From: an uncultured Brevinema sp.
Lineage (GTDB): Bacteria; Spirochaetota; Brevinematia; Brevinematales; Brevinemataceae
Direction: 5' to 3'
Length of the DNA: 64,000 bases
Assembly (NCBI GenBank): GCA_947038195.1
Contig: CAMQVI010000003.1
Location: 1 to 64,000, forward strand
How positions within the stretch are numbered: position 1 is the first letter of the stretch; every line of letters starts with the position of its first letter. Both the position numbers and the translations under genes were made by a program. Under the pieces are notes generated by a model, which saw nothing but the letters and a program-made list of their open reading frames with translations, was not told the origin of the DNA and made no database searches. This document shows positions 33,213 through 43,764 of this stretch, one piece after another.

Positions 33213-35504
33213 TTAAATAAAATAAACAATAGTTTTACCTGATCCCCCTTCCTGAGGGGTGGCAAATCTAAAGTTCTTAACTTCTTTAACATATTTTAAA
33301 TGGTAATGTACTGCTTTTTGTAGAATCCCTAGTCCTTTTCCATGAATGATGATAAAAGTATCTAATCCCGATGCTAAAGCGGCGTACATGTATTTATCAA
33401 CATGAGCAAGAGCTTCTTCTTTAGTCATCCCATGAACATCTACCGTCTGAGCAATATCAGCAGTATATTGTTTGGAAGCATAGTAAGACTTTTTTTTAGA
33501 AGTAGTTTCTTGTTCTGTTTCAAAGATATCGGATTTTTTTACAGAAATTTTAACAAACCCGGCCCTTATTGTTACAGAATTTTTTTGTATGGACTCTACA
33601 ACGGCTTTTTGGTTGAGAGAAGATACAAATACTTTTTCCCCTATCTCTATATGAGTTTTTTTTACATGAATAAGTTGCGTTATTTCTGATTTTTTTTCAT
33701 TTACTAATTCTTGTATTTTTTTTAAGCTTTTGGCTGTTTCTTTGGGGTTTTTAGCAATGTTTTTTTGGAGGGCACTTAATTCCCTTAAACAAAAACTTAA
33801 TTCTTTATCAGCTTGGGCTAAGCCTTCTTTTTGTAGTTGTGCTATTTGGTGGTTTAAGAGGTCTTTTTGGCTTTGGCTTTCTCTTTTTTCCCTCTCTATA
33901 CGGTCTTGTAATTGCTTTAGATGTAATTCTTTTTGACGAAGGTTTTTTTCGTATTCTTCTATATTAGAAAGAATCAGCTCTGTTTTATCTTTTTTGTGAT
34001 TTACAAGATTGTGAGCTTCTTTTACAATATGAGGAGCAAGTCCTACCCTTGTAGCGATATTCAAAGCATAACTTTCTCCCATACTGTTAGGGTATAGGGT
34101 AAATTGGGGACTCAATTTTTTTATATCAAAACCTGTTGCATAGCTCTTGATATAAGCATGTTCAAAACACTTAACTTTAACTTGCTTGTAGTGAGTGGTA
34201 ATGGCAAAAAAAGTTTGTTTCTTCACTAGCTCATCTATAATAGCACAGGCTAGAGCTTCGCCCTCAATAGGATCTGTCGCATGGGCTATTTCGTCTATTA
34301 ATACTAAGGTGCTGGGGTTTGATTTTTTAAGAATATCTTTAATATTATATAAGTGCCCCGAAAAGGTAGAAAGGTCATCGTCTAAATTTTGAGAATCTCC
34401 AATTTCTATTAAAATATCAGAGAAAAAGGGGAATTCCACTGTTTTAGCAGGGATAGGGAGTCCTATTAAAAACATATGGCTACAAATGGCCAAGGTCTTC
34501 AGAGCGGCACTCTTACCCCCTGCATTGGGTCCAGATATAATAATCCCAAAACTCTCTTGCTCTAATTCTATGGTAATAGGGATCACAGTTTCTTGTCCCT
34601 TTTTTAAAAGTAAAAAAGGATTGTATACGTCTTCTAATATGATCTCTTGATTTTCATTGATTTGAGCAAAAATAGCATTATATTTTTTGGCAAAATAGTA
34701 TTTATTAAATAAGATTTCTAATTGAGCGCTTCTGTTGACAATCAAAATAATATCCACAATATATTCAGAGATTATTTTGCTCCATTGTCTTAATAAACGA
34801 TGGATTTCTTGGTGCTCTAAATCGTCTACGGATAAAAGCTCATTATTCATAGCAATGATTTCGGGAGGCTCTATATAAGTAACAGTTCCAGAGTTAGAAA
34901 ATCCATGAACAATACCCTCATTACGATTTTTAGCCACACTTTTAATGGGAAGTACATAACGGTCTTCTCTAAAAGCTATCCTTTTTTCAGCAAGGTCGTC
35001 ATTGTTTTTTAATTGTTTTTGTAATATTTTTTCGATTTGTTGTCTCAAGGTTTTTTTTAGGCTTCTGATCCTTTTTAGTTCTGGAGAGGCACTGTCGGCG
35101 ATATTTCCTTCGCCGTCAAAAGCATTTTTCCAGTAATCTAAGAGAGTTCTCGGAAAAATAATTTCGTGTATGAATTCGTGGAGGAGGGGGTATTCTACGG
35201 GGAGTATTTCTAAGATAGTCAATTGATGCCATTGTTTCATGGCTAGGTAAGTGTGATAAATATCTTTAGTGTCTAAAACATAGTCTTTTTCACTAAAAGA
35301 TACGGCTTGTCTAATATCTGCTAAATCTACAAAAGAAAAGCTTGTGTAGTTTTCACAGTAAGAATAAACTTCTTTAGAAATCGAAATGTTTTCTTGTAAG
35401 GTCTTACTATCATGGAAAGGGATTGTGTTATTAAAATCGTGGCGAGCCACTTCGCTAGTAAGCTGGGCAGAAAAGGAAGAATAAATATAATCTAGTTCTT
35501 GCAC
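33213..35504 (-). CDS. mutS2: Endonuclease MutS2
   Basis: 763 residues. MutS-type core with Walker A GPNAGGKS (325-332), Walker B LVLIDEIAHATDP and THYKQVK, a coiled-coil arm (~500-600), and a C-terminal Smr nuclease domain with VDVHGMTKEEA and IIHGKGLGILQ. MutS2 limits recombination and helps rescue collided ribosomes in Firmicutes. The start is GTG at 35502-35504 with GAGGA before it. It is driven by a near-consensus promoter at 35537-35564. Confidence 0.93.
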   Translation of the reverse strand: MQELDYIYSSFSAQLTSEVARHDFNNTIPFHDSKTLQENISISKEVYSYCENYTSFSFVDLADIRQAVSFSEKDYVLDTKDIYHTYLAMKQWHQLTILEILPVEYPLLHEFIHEIIFPRTLLDYWKNAFDGEGNIADSASPELKRIRSLKKTLRQQIEKILQKQLKNNDDLAEKRIAFREDRYVLPIKSVAKNRNEGIVHGFSNSGTVTYIEPPEIIAMNNELLSVDDLEHQEIHRLLRQWSKIISEYIVDIILIVNRSAQLEILFNKYYFAKKYNAIFAQINENQEIILEDVYNPFLLLKKGQETVIPITIELEQESFGIIISGPNAGGKSAALKTLAICSHMFLIGLPIPAKTVEFPFFSDILIEIGDSQNLDDDLSTFSGHLYNIKDILKKSNPSTLVLIDEIAHATDPIEGEALACAIIDELVKKQTFFAITTHYKQVKVKCFEHAYIKSYATGFDIKKLSPQFTLYPNSMGESYALNIATRVGLAPHIVKEAHNLVNHKKDKTELILSNIEEYEKNLRQKELHLKQLQDRIEREKRESQSQKDLLNHQIAQLQKEGLAQADKELSFCLRELSALQKNIAKNPKETAKSLKKIQELVNEKKSEITQLIHVKKTHIEIGEKVFVSSLNQKAVVESIQKNSVTIRAGFVKISVKKSDIFETEQETTSKKKSYYASKQYTADIAQTVDVHGMTKEEALAHVDKYMYAALASGLDTFIIIHGKGLGILQKAVHYHLKYVKEVKNFRFATPQEGGSGKTIVYFI

Positions 35505-35536
35505 TACTATTCCTCAGTGTAAAAAGGTATTTGTAA

Positions 35537-35564
35537 GTATAATATATAGAGGGTCTATTGTCAA
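35537..35564 (-). promoter_or_regulatory. Promoter of mutS2
   Basis: TTGACA (35559-35564) and TTATAC (35537-35542) on the minus strand, 16-base spacer, about 30 bases before the GTG start. Confidence 0.55.
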
Positions 35565-35584
35565 TTTTCGAAATTGTAATAGAT

Positions 35585-35690
35585 AAAAATATACCGACGA
35601 ATAAATTCGTCGGTATTTGAAAGAGGTTCCGGAGGGGAGATTGGCTAAAATTAGTTACCCACCGTCCGAAACAGGGAATTATTTATAAAT
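35585..35690. ncRNA. Possible structured RNA
   Basis: Gene-free stretch with unusually GC-rich, foldable sequence for this genome. ATACCGACGAAT-AA-ATTCGTCGGTAT (35591-35616) is a perfect hairpin. Next to it GTT.CGGA..GGG...GGCTAA (from ~35626) pairs with TTAGTT.CCC..TCCG.AAC (to ~35671) as a second, bulged hairpin with loop AA, followed by an AT palindrome around 35680-35695. I tested it by eye against tRNA, SRP RNA, tmRNA, RNase P and common riboswitch cores and found no match. Strand is undecided. Between here and 35746 I see nothing else. Confidence 0.35.
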
Positions 35691-35746
35691 AACTTACTAC
35701 TATAATATCGTCTTTTCCAGAAAAAACTTTACCTTTAAAGAGGAAT

Positions 35747-35791
35747 AAATAATAAAAAAGAGAAGATATTATCTTCTCTTTTTTATTATTT
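35747..35791 (-). terminator. Terminator of the chemoreceptor pair
   Basis: Long hairpin, AAAAAAGAGAAGAT against ATCTTCTCTTTTTT with loop ATT and extended A/T pairing, starting 3 bases after the receptor stop codon. Confidence 0.85.
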
Positions 35792-35793
35792 AT

Positions 35794-37803
35794 TTAAGTT
35801 GTTTGATCTTCTTCTTCTATCTTGAAGGAAGAAGTCATCGTATGGAGAAATTCTGCTGTAACCTTAACCTCAGTGATTGATGTTGCTACTGTTTTATTGA
35901 TACGGTAGACATCAGCAATAGTTTCGAATAATTTTTCTGCTATAGTTGAAAGATTAGAGAAAGAACTTTCTTGACTGACAAGAGAGTTCGTAAATTCGTC
36001 ACAAAAATCAACTATTTCACGAATTTTCATATTAAAGTTTTTTGTCATATCACCTTGTTGATGTGCTAATACAGATGCATCTTCGGTAATAGAACCTAAT
36101 TTACGGAATTGATCTATCATGATAGATATAACAGCGTGAGCTTCTTGAACTACAAGACTATTTTCTTGAGTGATTTCAGCAGCTACAAGGGTAGTTTCCA
36201 CAGAATCTCTAATAATATGCTGAATATCCACTAGCTTATTAGATATTTTATCCACAGCAATACTTGATTCTGTAGCAAGGCTACGCACCTCATTTGCGAC
36301 GAGAGCAAATCCTTTACCAGCATCTCCAGCATGAGCTGCTTCAATAGCGGCATTAATAGAGAGGATATTGGTTTGTTCGGCGATGTCTTGAATAATAATC
36401 AATATCTCATCGATGTGCTCTGCTTCATCTCCCGCTTCTTGGATTTTAGTAGAGATTAAAGACATAGAGGTATTCATTTGCTCACTTTTATTAAGAGACT
36501 CTTTAATCTGTGCCATCACAAGATTGACGATAGATAAACTATGGGAACTGAGATATCTAATGTTTTGGAAAATGGTAATAATTTTATTGACACATTCTGT
36601 AATGACAATAACAGCCCCTGTCGCATTAGCGATAGTTTCATTATGTTCTTCTGCTTTACGAATAAGAGGAACCATTCCGCCAACAATACTTTCTGCTGAA
36701 TCTTTAATAGGTTGAATTTCTTTTTCATCTTCCACTGTTCTTTGGGTAATAATCTGAAAGTCATCATCAATATGACGAATATTCACAGACATTTCTTCTG
36801 TGGTGTGCTTGATTCTAGCAATTTGACCTTGGAATTTACGTAAAAAATTATTAACATTAGAAATCACTTGAGAGAAGAAAGTCCCTCTATTAATATTAAA
36901 GCGAAATGTGAGATTAGATCCACCTAAGGTCATTTGGGTAAATTGCTTTCTAATAGGTGTTATCGTATTTATCTCTGTTGTATTTTGAAAAGCTACAGAG
37001 ATAAGCATTGAAATAGTAATAACGAAGACATACGCAAACATCCAAGGAAACTCTTTAAAGATAGATTCGTTATTAGGATTTAGTATATAGACAGCACTAA
37101 AGACATTAATGTGAACCATAAATAAAAGGTATAGAAAAGTAGCTACAATAAAAGGAGTATAACGATTTTGACTGTCATTATAATCCAAATCTTCTTTTTT
37201 TAGAGTATGTTTGGGGATTAACCTTTGTATAGGATGGATACGAAATTGCATAGCTTGATAGAATATATTAGTAGTAATAAACCAACTGATCATCAAAAAA
37301 GTGTTATCTTTAAATAATAGTATTATATTTTCAATAATTTTTTCGGAATCTGAAAAATCAAAAGTATGAAAACCAAAACCATAGATAATAAATAGCATAG
37401 GCCCCCAATACAGAGATTGAAATCCTCCACGAAGATATTTTTTAAAATTGGACTTAGTCATCTCTCCTGTTTCTAAAAAATGAAAGCAAGGTTTTAAATA
37501 GCGAAAATAAGCGAGTATTTGTAGGAGATTAGCACTTACCCCAAAAGCAAAGGGTAATGCAGGAACAGATATAGTTGTGAAAGGGATCATAGAAGGTCTT
37601 AAGAGCAGGGCAATCAATCGATCAAACCCAGTCCCCTCTGTGGCTACAAAAGAAAAATAAATCCATCCATATACTAATACTGCTATAATAGGGATAATGA
37701 TGGTAAATTGGATAATCCATATTGATTTTTTAAGCAGTTGTATTGTTTTTTTATTTTCTTGTAGTTGCTGTGAGGAAAATTTTATTATATTTTCTGCAGA
37801 CAT
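35794..37803 (-). CDS. Methyl-accepting chemotaxis protein with multi-pass membrane N-terminus
   Basis: 669 residues. The N-terminal ~290 residues hold about six hydrophobic spans with short loops and no room for a periplasmic ligand domain. From ~310 comes a long helical signalling domain with the hairpin tip DIAEQTNILSINAAIEAAHA and GKGFALVANEVRSLATES, the strongly conserved CheA/CheW contact region. It probably senses a membrane-linked or internal signal. It is 67 bases downstream of a paralogous receptor on the same strand. Ligand is unknown. Confidence 0.85.
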   Translation of the reverse strand: MSAENIIKFSSQQLQENKKTIQLLKKSIWIIQFTIIIPIIAVLVYGWIYFSFVATEGTGFDRLIALLLRPSMIPFTTISVPALPFAFGVSANLLQILAYFRYLKPCFHFLETGEMTKSNFKKYLRGGFQSLYWGPMLFIIYGFGFHTFDFSDSEKIIENIILLFKDNTFLMISWFITTNIFYQAMQFRIHPIQRLIPKHTLKKEDLDYNDSQNRYTPFIVATFLYLLFMVHINVFSAVYILNPNNESIFKEFPWMFAYVFVITISMLISVAFQNTTEINTITPIRKQFTQMTLGGSNLTFRFNINRGTFFSQVISNVNNFLRKFQGQIARIKHTTEEMSVNIRHIDDDFQIITQRTVEDEKEIQPIKDSAESIVGGMVPLIRKAEEHNETIANATGAVIVITECVNKIITIFQNIRYLSSHSLSIVNLVMAQIKESLNKSEQMNTSMSLISTKIQEAGDEAEHIDEILIIIQDIAEQTNILSINAAIEAAHAGDAGKGFALVANEVRSLATESSIAVDKISNKLVDIQHIIRDSVETTLVAAEITQENSLVVQEAHAVISIMIDQFRKLGSITEDASVLAHQQGDMTKNFNMKIREIVDFCDEFTNSLVSQESSFSNLSTIAEKLFETIADVYRINKTVATSITEVKVTAEFLHTMTSSFKIEEEDQTT

Positions 37804-37870
37804 TCCTCGACTCCTCTTTATCTTATAATAGTACCTAGAATTTCTATAATAGTCTTGTTCAGACCAATAT

Positions 37871-40039
37871 TTATTTTTCCAGTGTTTCAGTGTTTGGGAT
37901 ATTGATATTTTCTTCTTTTAATGGCGTGCTTTCTAGGGCACTCTGATTCACTGCGATGGTCTCTTCTAATTGAGTGCTTTCTACAACACTCTGATCTGGA
38001 ATTATCGCTACCGTTTCTCCTACTGGTATGGGCTCTTTTGGGGGGACAGGTTTAGGAGGGAGTGTTAACCTTAAAGGAACAGCATCTACAACAAATCCTG
38101 TAAGAATATGGGCTAAATGATGCTCTACAATAGATAACTTTTCTAATGCTGTTTCCATACGATAAAGACTCGTTCTTTCTTTTTTGAAATTTTGAATCAT
38201 TGTTCTGAAATTAAGAGACATCATCATAGAAGTAGCACTTGCAGTTTTTAATTCTTGGTGAATATCATCTAAGAAAATTGCTGTCCCACCTGATGTGTCA
38301 TAAAAACCTTGAACGAGAGTGCTTTGTTCTTCTGTAATAGATTTTGCTTCTTTGGAAACTTCTGATAATTGGTCAGAAGTTTGACACACTTGTTCTATAG
38401 AGTCTTTTAATTGTTCTCCAACACGGGTACTTACTTCTGAAGTCATAAGACTTTCTTTAGAAATAAATAGAGATTCTCCAATTAATTCTGTGATAGTAGA
38501 AAGCCTAACGGAGATTTTATCTACAGAGTCATGGGACATACTTGCTAATTTTCGAATTTCTTCGGCAACCATTGCAAATCCTTGTCCTGCATGTCCTCCA
38601 TGAGCAGCTTCAATGGCAGCACTCATAGAGAGAAGGTTAGTTTGTTCGGCGATATTTTTAAGAATTTTTAATACTTCGTAAATAGCGGCTGTTTCATCTC
38701 CAGCATGTTGGATCTTTTTGTTAATAGTGGAAATATGGCTGCTCATGAGCATACTTTTTTCTAGGGATTTATTTACAGTAGCGAGAGCATTAGTACTAGA
38801 TGTAGAGCTCTGTTGGTGTTCTGTGGTGATATTATTAAAGGTTTCTATGATATTCTGTGTTCCCACATGAAGATTTTTAATGTTTTCTCTCTCGACAGTC
38901 ATCATTTGACTTTGTACAGCTACCTCATTGGCGAGCTTTTGTATCATAGCTGCCGTAGTATTTGTAGCAATATTCATTTGAATAACATGAGTTTCTTGGG
39001 AGGACAAAGAGCTTATTAATTGTGAAACTTGCTCTTGAAGTGTAACATTTTCTTTAGATAAGGCATCTTTTCTATTTTGAATCTGCCCTATATCATTTTT
39101 CAAACTAATAATAAAACGATTGTATTCCGAAATAAGTAATCCCAAATCACTTTTGTCATATAGGGTAGTTTGTGTGTTTAAATCACCTGTATCTACAAGA
39201 TTTTGTATGTTATTATTAAACTGTACTTTTATAGCTGTAGATATTTTATTATCTATATGGAATAATAATAAAAGAGGAAAAGCACAAAACAAGGTAAAAT
39301 TAGTCACCCATTGAAAGATATAAGGTGCTGTCTCAAAATCCCCTAAAATCCTAATAGACTCTAAAAGAAATAAATTTTCTAAAAAAATCACCAAAAATAA
39401 AGCGAGCTGAATACACATAATGACAATAGGCTTATACTGAACAAAAGTATATAATTCTTTTTCTTCAAAAGAGTGATTGTTCATTAATTCTCTTATAGGT
39501 CTGGTTGCTTTTAATACAAAATAGATATACAAGCTCCCTATACATTGCATCCATACTATACGAAATAAGGTATAAAGTATTTTCGTGTGTGTAGGAAAGC
39601 CCATTATATAATCAAAATCCAAAGCAAAGGTAATCAAAGCTGAAATAATAGAAGTTCCTGTTAGAATTAATACAATATTACGGGTATGAAAAATAACTTT
39701 CCTTGCTTCTTCTAAACGGCTGCCGTCGGTACAGTAAGAATAAAGAGATCGAAAGTACCAAGACATCGCTATCCACGTAAGAAAAGGGAATGTGATATAA
39801 TTTAAAAATAGCTTATGTTTTATAATGTATTCTAAGAAGATAGACAAATGATAGGGGGATAATAAATCAATTTGTAAGTGGGAGGGTAACAAGAAAAATT
39901 CTTGCATAAAGGATAGAGGACTGATAATAAAAAAGAGAAACGCTAATGTTTGTAGTGTTATCGAAGTTTTTATTTGGTTTCTCTTTTTTATAGACACACT
40001 CATGATAGGTGAAACGGCTGTACTATTACTATTATTCAT
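37871..40039 (-). CDS. Methyl-accepting chemotaxis protein with multi-pass membrane N-terminus
   Basis: 722 residues, same plan as its neighbour: about six membrane spans (~30-280), then a coiled-coil signalling domain with tip [20 protein letters not shown] and [18 protein letters not shown]. The C-terminal ~75 residues are Pro/Glu/Thr/Val-rich (for example [18 protein letters not shown]) and lack the usual CheR-docking pentapeptide. It may be a tandem duplicate of the next receptor or its partner in a heteromeric array. Confidence 0.85.
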   Translation of the reverse strand: MNNSNSTAVSPIMSVSIKKRNQIKTSITLQTLAFLFFIISPLSFMQEFFLLPSHLQIDLLSPYHLSIFLEYIIKHKLFLNYITFPFLTWIAMSWYFRSLYSYCTDGSRLEEARKVIFHTRNIVLILTGTSIISALITFALDFDYIMGFPTHTKILYTLFRIVWMQCIGSLYIYFVLKATRPIRELMNNHSFEEKELYTFVQYKPIVIMCIQLALFLVIFLENLFLLESIRILGDFETAPYIFQWVTNFTLFCAFPLLLLFHIDNKISTAIKVQFNNNIQNLVDTGDLNTQTTLYDKSDLGLLISEYNRFIISLKNDIGQIQNRKDALSKENVTLQEQVSQLISSLSSQETHVIQMNIATNTTAAMIQKLANEVAVQSQMMTVERENIKNLHVGTQNIIETFNNITTEHQQSSTSSTNALATVNKSLEKSMLMSSHISTINKKIQHAGDETAAIYEVLKILKNIAEQTNLLSMSAAIEAAHGGHAGQGFAMVAEEIRKLASMSHDSVDKISVRLSTITELIGESLFISKESLMTSEVSTRVGEQLKDSIEQVCQTSDQLSEVSKEAKSITEEQSTLVQGFYDTSGGTAIFLDDIHQELKTASATSMMMSLNFRTMIQNFKKERTSLYRMETALEKLSIVEHHLAHILTGFVVDAVPLRLTLPPKPVPPKEPIPVGETVAIIPDQSVVESTQLEETIAVNQSALESTPLKEENINIPNTETLEK

Positions 40040-40087
40040 AAGACTCTCTTAAAAAATATATCTTGTATACATTATCGATACAAATCC

Positions 40088-40141
40088 TAAAAAACTCAAG
40101 CTTTAATGAATATTAATATCCACTAAAGCTTGAGTTTTTTT
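40088..40141 (-). terminator. Terminator of the HAD-sdaA-glgC operon
   Basis: AAAAACTCAAGCTTTA and TAAAGCTTGAGTTTTT pair with a 19-base loop; on the minus strand the stem is followed by TTTTTT. Confidence 0.85.
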
Positions 40142-40162
40142 GTTGATTTTTAATACTAGTCT

Positions 40163-41464
40163 CTAAATAGAAAAATTATCTGGTATTACTGCTTTAGCAG
40201 GAATCACTAAAATATTATCCCTAATAACATAGTTATCGGTGAAGACGTCATTTTGATTGTCTTTATTGATAAGAGTAACATTATTACCTATACGGGAGTT
40301 TTTATCGATGATAGCATTTTTGATGGTACAATTTTGACCGATTCCTATATTAGGAATCCCCTCTTTGTGGTTTTTCGTTTTTTCTTCAGCGCTTTCTGTC
40401 CAATCAGCACCCATAATTACTGTGTTTTCTATAGAAGTACCATCTCTAATAATAGAGCGTTGTCCTATAACACAATTTTTAATCATACATTTTTCTAAAC
40501 GAGAAGCATCTCCGATAATAGAAGAAGAAATAGAACAGTCTTTGAAAGAAGCGGGAGGGAGGAGACTGGGGCGTGTTAAGCTGGGCCAAGTACTATCATA
40601 GATTTCAAATCCATCAGCTTCATAGGTAAGGTCAAGATTTGCTTTATGAAAATTATCAAGGGTTCCAATATCTTCCCAATAACCATTGTGAACAGCTACT
40701 TGTACTTGATGATTTTTAATAATATAAGGAATAATTTCTTTCCCAAAGTCCATCATAGAACTTTGTTCACTGAGGATTCTTTCTAGAATACCTAAATTAA
40801 TAAGATACATACTCATAGAGGCGAAAACAGTATCTTCAGAAAGATTGTATTGTTTTCTTAATTTTTCAGGAACATACCAGTCTTTTTCTAATTGAGCATC
40901 TCCAGGTTTTTCCCAGAAATCAAGGATTTGTTGATCTTCATTTACTTTTACAATACCAAAAGCATCAGCAGAGGCTCTAGGAACAGCTACCACACCTATA
41001 GTGAGATCAGGATTGTATTTAGCGTGAATATCTTTAATATCTTTAAAGTCCATACGATAGAGTTGGTCTCCTGCGAGAATAAGCCCATGAGTCGCTTTTC
41101 TTACACTTTTAATATGGTGCATTCCTTTACGAACAGCATCAGCAGTACCTTGAGAAAAACCAGCACTAACCATATCTTTACTAGCCTCACTGGCAATAAT
41201 ATCTACAAAAGAATCATGAAATAAGTCAAATGTATATGTTTGGGTGATATGTTGGTTAAGAGAAGCTGAATGAAACTGTGTAAGTACAAATATCTTTCCT
41301 ATTCCAGAATGAATACAATTAGTAATAGGGAAGTCAATAATACGATAACGACCACCAAAAGGCACAGCAGGTTTAGAGCGCTGGTTGGTAAGAGGTTCTA
41401 GACGAGAACCTTGTCCTCCTGCTAAAATAATCCCCAAAATATCTTCCATATGAATTTCTGACAT
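40163..41464 (-). CDS. glgC: Glucose-1-phosphate adenylyltransferase
   Basis: Makes ADP-glucose for glycogen synthesis. 433 residues. Nucleotidyltransferase N-terminal domain with LAGGQGSRLEPLTNQRSKPA (~14-33) and FGGRYRIIDFPITNC (~36-50), then GYWEDIGTLDNFHKANLDL, and a C-terminal left-handed beta-helix (hexapeptide repeats). TAGGAG precedes the ATG. It is the last gene of a three-gene operon with sdaA and a HAD phosphatase; glgA and glgB are not in the window. Confidence 0.95.
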   Translation of the reverse strand: MSEIHMEDILGIILAGGQGSRLEPLTNQRSKPAVPFGGRYRIIDFPITNCIHSGIGKIFVLTQFHSASLNQHITQTYTFDLFHDSFVDIIASEASKDMVSAGFSQGTADAVRKGMHHIKSVRKATHGLILAGDQLYRMDFKDIKDIHAKYNPDLTIGVVAVPRASADAFGIVKVNEDQQILDFWEKPGDAQLEKDWYVPEKLRKQYNLSEDTVFASMSMYLINLGILERILSEQSSMMDFGKEIIPYIIKNHQVQVAVHNGYWEDIGTLDNFHKANLDLTYEADGFEIYDSTWPSLTRPSLLPPASFKDCSISSSIIGDASRLEKCMIKNCVIGQRSIIRDGTSIENTVIMGADWTESAEEKTKNHKEGIPNIGIGQNCTIKNAIIDKNSRIGNNVTLINKDNQNDVFTDNYVIRDNILVIPAKAVIPDNFSI

Positions 41465-41495
41465 AATAAGCTCCTAATACTTTAATTATTTTTTA

Positions 41496-42752
41496 TTAAC
41501 ATTCGCCTTTGTTTGAAACAATAGGAATATCACTGTTTTCTTCTAATTTTTTTTGATAATACTTAGCTAGTCCCCCTACAGAGGTTTCTTTGTAGGCTTC
41601 TGCCATATCTCTTCCTGTTTCTATCATTGTTTGTAAAACTTCATCATAAGAGATAAGATGAGATGCTCCTGTCATTCTTACATAGTAAGCGGATTGGAGG
41701 GCTCTTACTGCTGAAACAGCATTTCTTTCTATACAAGGAACCAATACATATCCACCTAAAGGGTCGCAGGTCATCCCCAAGTGATGTTCCATAGCGACTT
41801 CAGCCGCATTTTCTATGTGATTAATACCGTGTCCTAAGAGGAAAGCGCTGGCTCCAGCAGCCATAGCACAAGCCACACCTACTTCAGCTTGACATCCAGC
41901 TTCTGCTCCAGAGATAGAGGCATTATGTTTAGCTAATAAGCCTAGAATTCCAGCCACTGCTAAGGCTTTACGAATATCCTCATCTGTTTTTTGGTATACT
42001 TCTTGTAAATAACGTAGGACAGCAGGTAATACCCCACAAGCTCCACAAGTAGGAGCTGTAACTACTAAACCCATAGAGGCATTTTGCTCAGAAACGGCTA
42101 GAGCATAAGAAGAGACAAAGCCATTTTCTCGAATAGAGGGGTTCATTTCTAACAATGCTTCTTTATAAACGATATGGGCACGTCGAGCATATTTGAGAGG
42201 GCTAGGTAAATATTTTTCCGTATTGCTAAGCCCGTCTGCTATGGAGTTCATCATCGTTTGTCTAATACTTTCTAAATATTCCCAAATATCACTATCTTCA
42301 TAACGATCTACATATTCCCATAAAGAGATTTTTTCTTCTGTACAGTAAGCCATAATTTCAGAAAGGTATTTATGGGGATAACAATGATCACCACTATTAA
42401 TATCTGACCCCAAGTCAATAAGAGTTCCACCCCCTATAGAAAAAGTATGCCACTCTTCTAAAATAGTTCCATCTTTATCTATAGCTTCTAAAATAAGTCC
42501 ATTAGGGTGTTGTTTAGGCCAAATATCATCTCTCCAAACAATCTCCAAGTCTTTACCTTCAAAAGCTGTGGCCAAGGATTTATCGGTGAAATGTCCTATA
42601 CCTGTAGCGGCGATACTTCCTAATAAAGTAACCCGAAAACGAGAGGCACTAGGGTTTCTTTTTTGAATTATCAATCCTGCTCTGTAAGGACCAATAGTAT
42701 GAGAGCTTGAAGGTCCTAGACCACTTCTATATAATTCTTTGAGAGAATACAT
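41496..42752 (-). CDS. sdaA: L-serine ammonia-lyase, iron-sulfur-dependent, single chain
   Basis: Deaminates L-serine to pyruvate and ammonia using a [4Fe-4S] cluster. 418 residues, somewhat shorter than E. coli SdaA (~455). SLKELYRSGLGPSSSHTIGP opens the N-terminal beta domain; cluster cysteines are seen in APTCGACGVLP, AGCQAEVGVA and MTCDPLGG. It ends in GEC, a cysteine near the C terminus reminiscent of the inhibitory Cys tail of SdaA. It follows the HAD gene by nine bases. Confidence 0.92.
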   Translation of the reverse strand: MYSLKELYRSGLGPSSSHTIGPYRAGLIIQKRNPSASRFRVTLLGSIAATGIGHFTDKSLATAFEGKDLEIVWRDDIWPKQHPNGLILEAIDKDGTILEEWHTFSIGGGTLIDLGSDINSGDHCYPHKYLSEIMAYCTEEKISLWEYVDRYEDSDIWEYLESIRQTMMNSIADGLSNTEKYLPSPLKYARRAHIVYKEALLEMNPSIRENGFVSSYALAVSEQNASMGLVVTAPTCGACGVLPAVLRYLQEVYQKTDEDIRKALAVAGILGLLAKHNASISGAEAGCQAEVGVACAMAAGASAFLLGHGINHIENAAEVAMEHHLGMTCDPLGGYVLVPCIERNAVSAVRALQSAYYVRMTGASHLISYDEVLQTMIETGRDMAEAYKETSVGGLAKYYQKKLEENSDIPIVSNKGEC

Positions 42753-42761
42753 AAATACTCC

Positions 42762-43583
42762 TTACTTTTCAGACAAAATTATATCAATACACTCTGTTAA
42801 ACTATGCACATTATTATGGACATAAGCTTTTAGTTCTGTCTCTCCATGATTCATTAAAAAAGCATTACTAGGGCCTACCTCTTCAAACATAGGAAGGTCA
42901 TTAAAAGAATCTCCTATACTATAAACTTCAAGATCCTTATCTAAGTGTTGAATGAGATTTCTTATCCCAACACCCTTTGAAGCCCCGAGAGCCGCTATAT
43001 CTACAAAAAATTGATTTCTAAAACTAGCTATATATTTTCCCCAACGTTCTAAAATATAAAGGCGAGCCTCCTCAGCCTCTTTGGGGGAAGAAGAAAAAGC
43101 AGAGATCCCTATACATACAAAATCACTTTCCATCTTTAGCGCTTCTTCTATAGAAACATGAGAAGCTTTAAGGTCTTGTACCACAGAGGTATCAAAAGGG
43201 AGGCGTCTATCTTTCATTTCATAAGTACAACCCTCTATATCCCAATACATAGAAAAAGTTTTTTGTTCATAAAAATATTTAAGTATTTCTAGTCCTATTT
43301 TATTAGGGATACTACTACTACATATTGTAGTAGTGTCTGTAGGATTACTAGGATTCACGGAATAAACATCGGAACCATTACATAGAATTAAAGCATCTGT
43401 TTGAATCTGATATTTTTCTATGAGAGGTAGAGTCCACAGCAAAGGTCTCCCAGTGCATAAAGCAAAAATATGCCCAGCTGCTCTGAATTTTTTAATAGAC
43501 TCCAAGTCTTTTTTACTTATTGTTTGGGATTCATCTAGGACTATTGTTCCATCTACATCACAGGCTAATAATTTTTGTTTCAT
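42762..43583 (-). CDS. HAD-superfamily hydrolase, Cof type
   Basis: 273 residues. HAD motif I DVDGTIVLDES (~9-19), motif II in ALCTGRPLLW (~41-50), motif IV GDSFNDLPMFE (~218-228), with a C2 cap, as in Cof/YidA-type phosphatases that act on sugar phosphates or cofactors. First gene of the operon with sdaA and glgC. Substrate unknown. Confidence 0.85.
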   Translation of the reverse strand: MKQKLLACDVDGTIVLDESQTISKKDLESIKKFRAAGHIFALCTGRPLLWTLPLIEKYQIQTDALILCNGSDVYSVNPSNPTDTTTICSSSIPNKIGLEILKYFYEQKTFSMYWDIEGCTYEMKDRRLPFDTSVVQDLKASHVSIEEALKMESDFVCIGISAFSSSPKEAEEARLYILERWGKYIASFRNQFFVDIAALGASKGVGIRNLIQHLDKDLEVYSIGDSFNDLPMFEEVGPSNAFLMNHGETELKAYVHNNVHSLTECIDIILSEK

Positions 43584-43629
43584 GCTTACTCCATTTTAAA
43601 GGTCATTATAAATATAATCTCTCTATTAT

Positions 43630-43657
43630 ATTGTACCTTATTTCACATAATAGTCAA
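43630..43657 (-). promoter_or_regulatory. Promoter of the HAD-sdaA-glgC operon
   Basis: TTGACT (43652-43657) and TACAAT (43630-43635) on the minus strand, 16-base spacer. Confidence 0.55.
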
Positions 43658-43764
43658 TAGTAGGAATAAAATTAAAATAATATTAGCATATTTGAGCTCA
43701 TAGGACTTGATTTTAATGAAACTTCGCTTATACTATAATAGTAATTATAAAAAAGGAGAGTAGT

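Noticed and set aside
35585..35690. tRNA, SRP RNA or tmRNA
   Set aside because: No T-loop (GGTTCGAATCC-type), no SRP GGAA-tetraloop core and no tmRNA ends were found.
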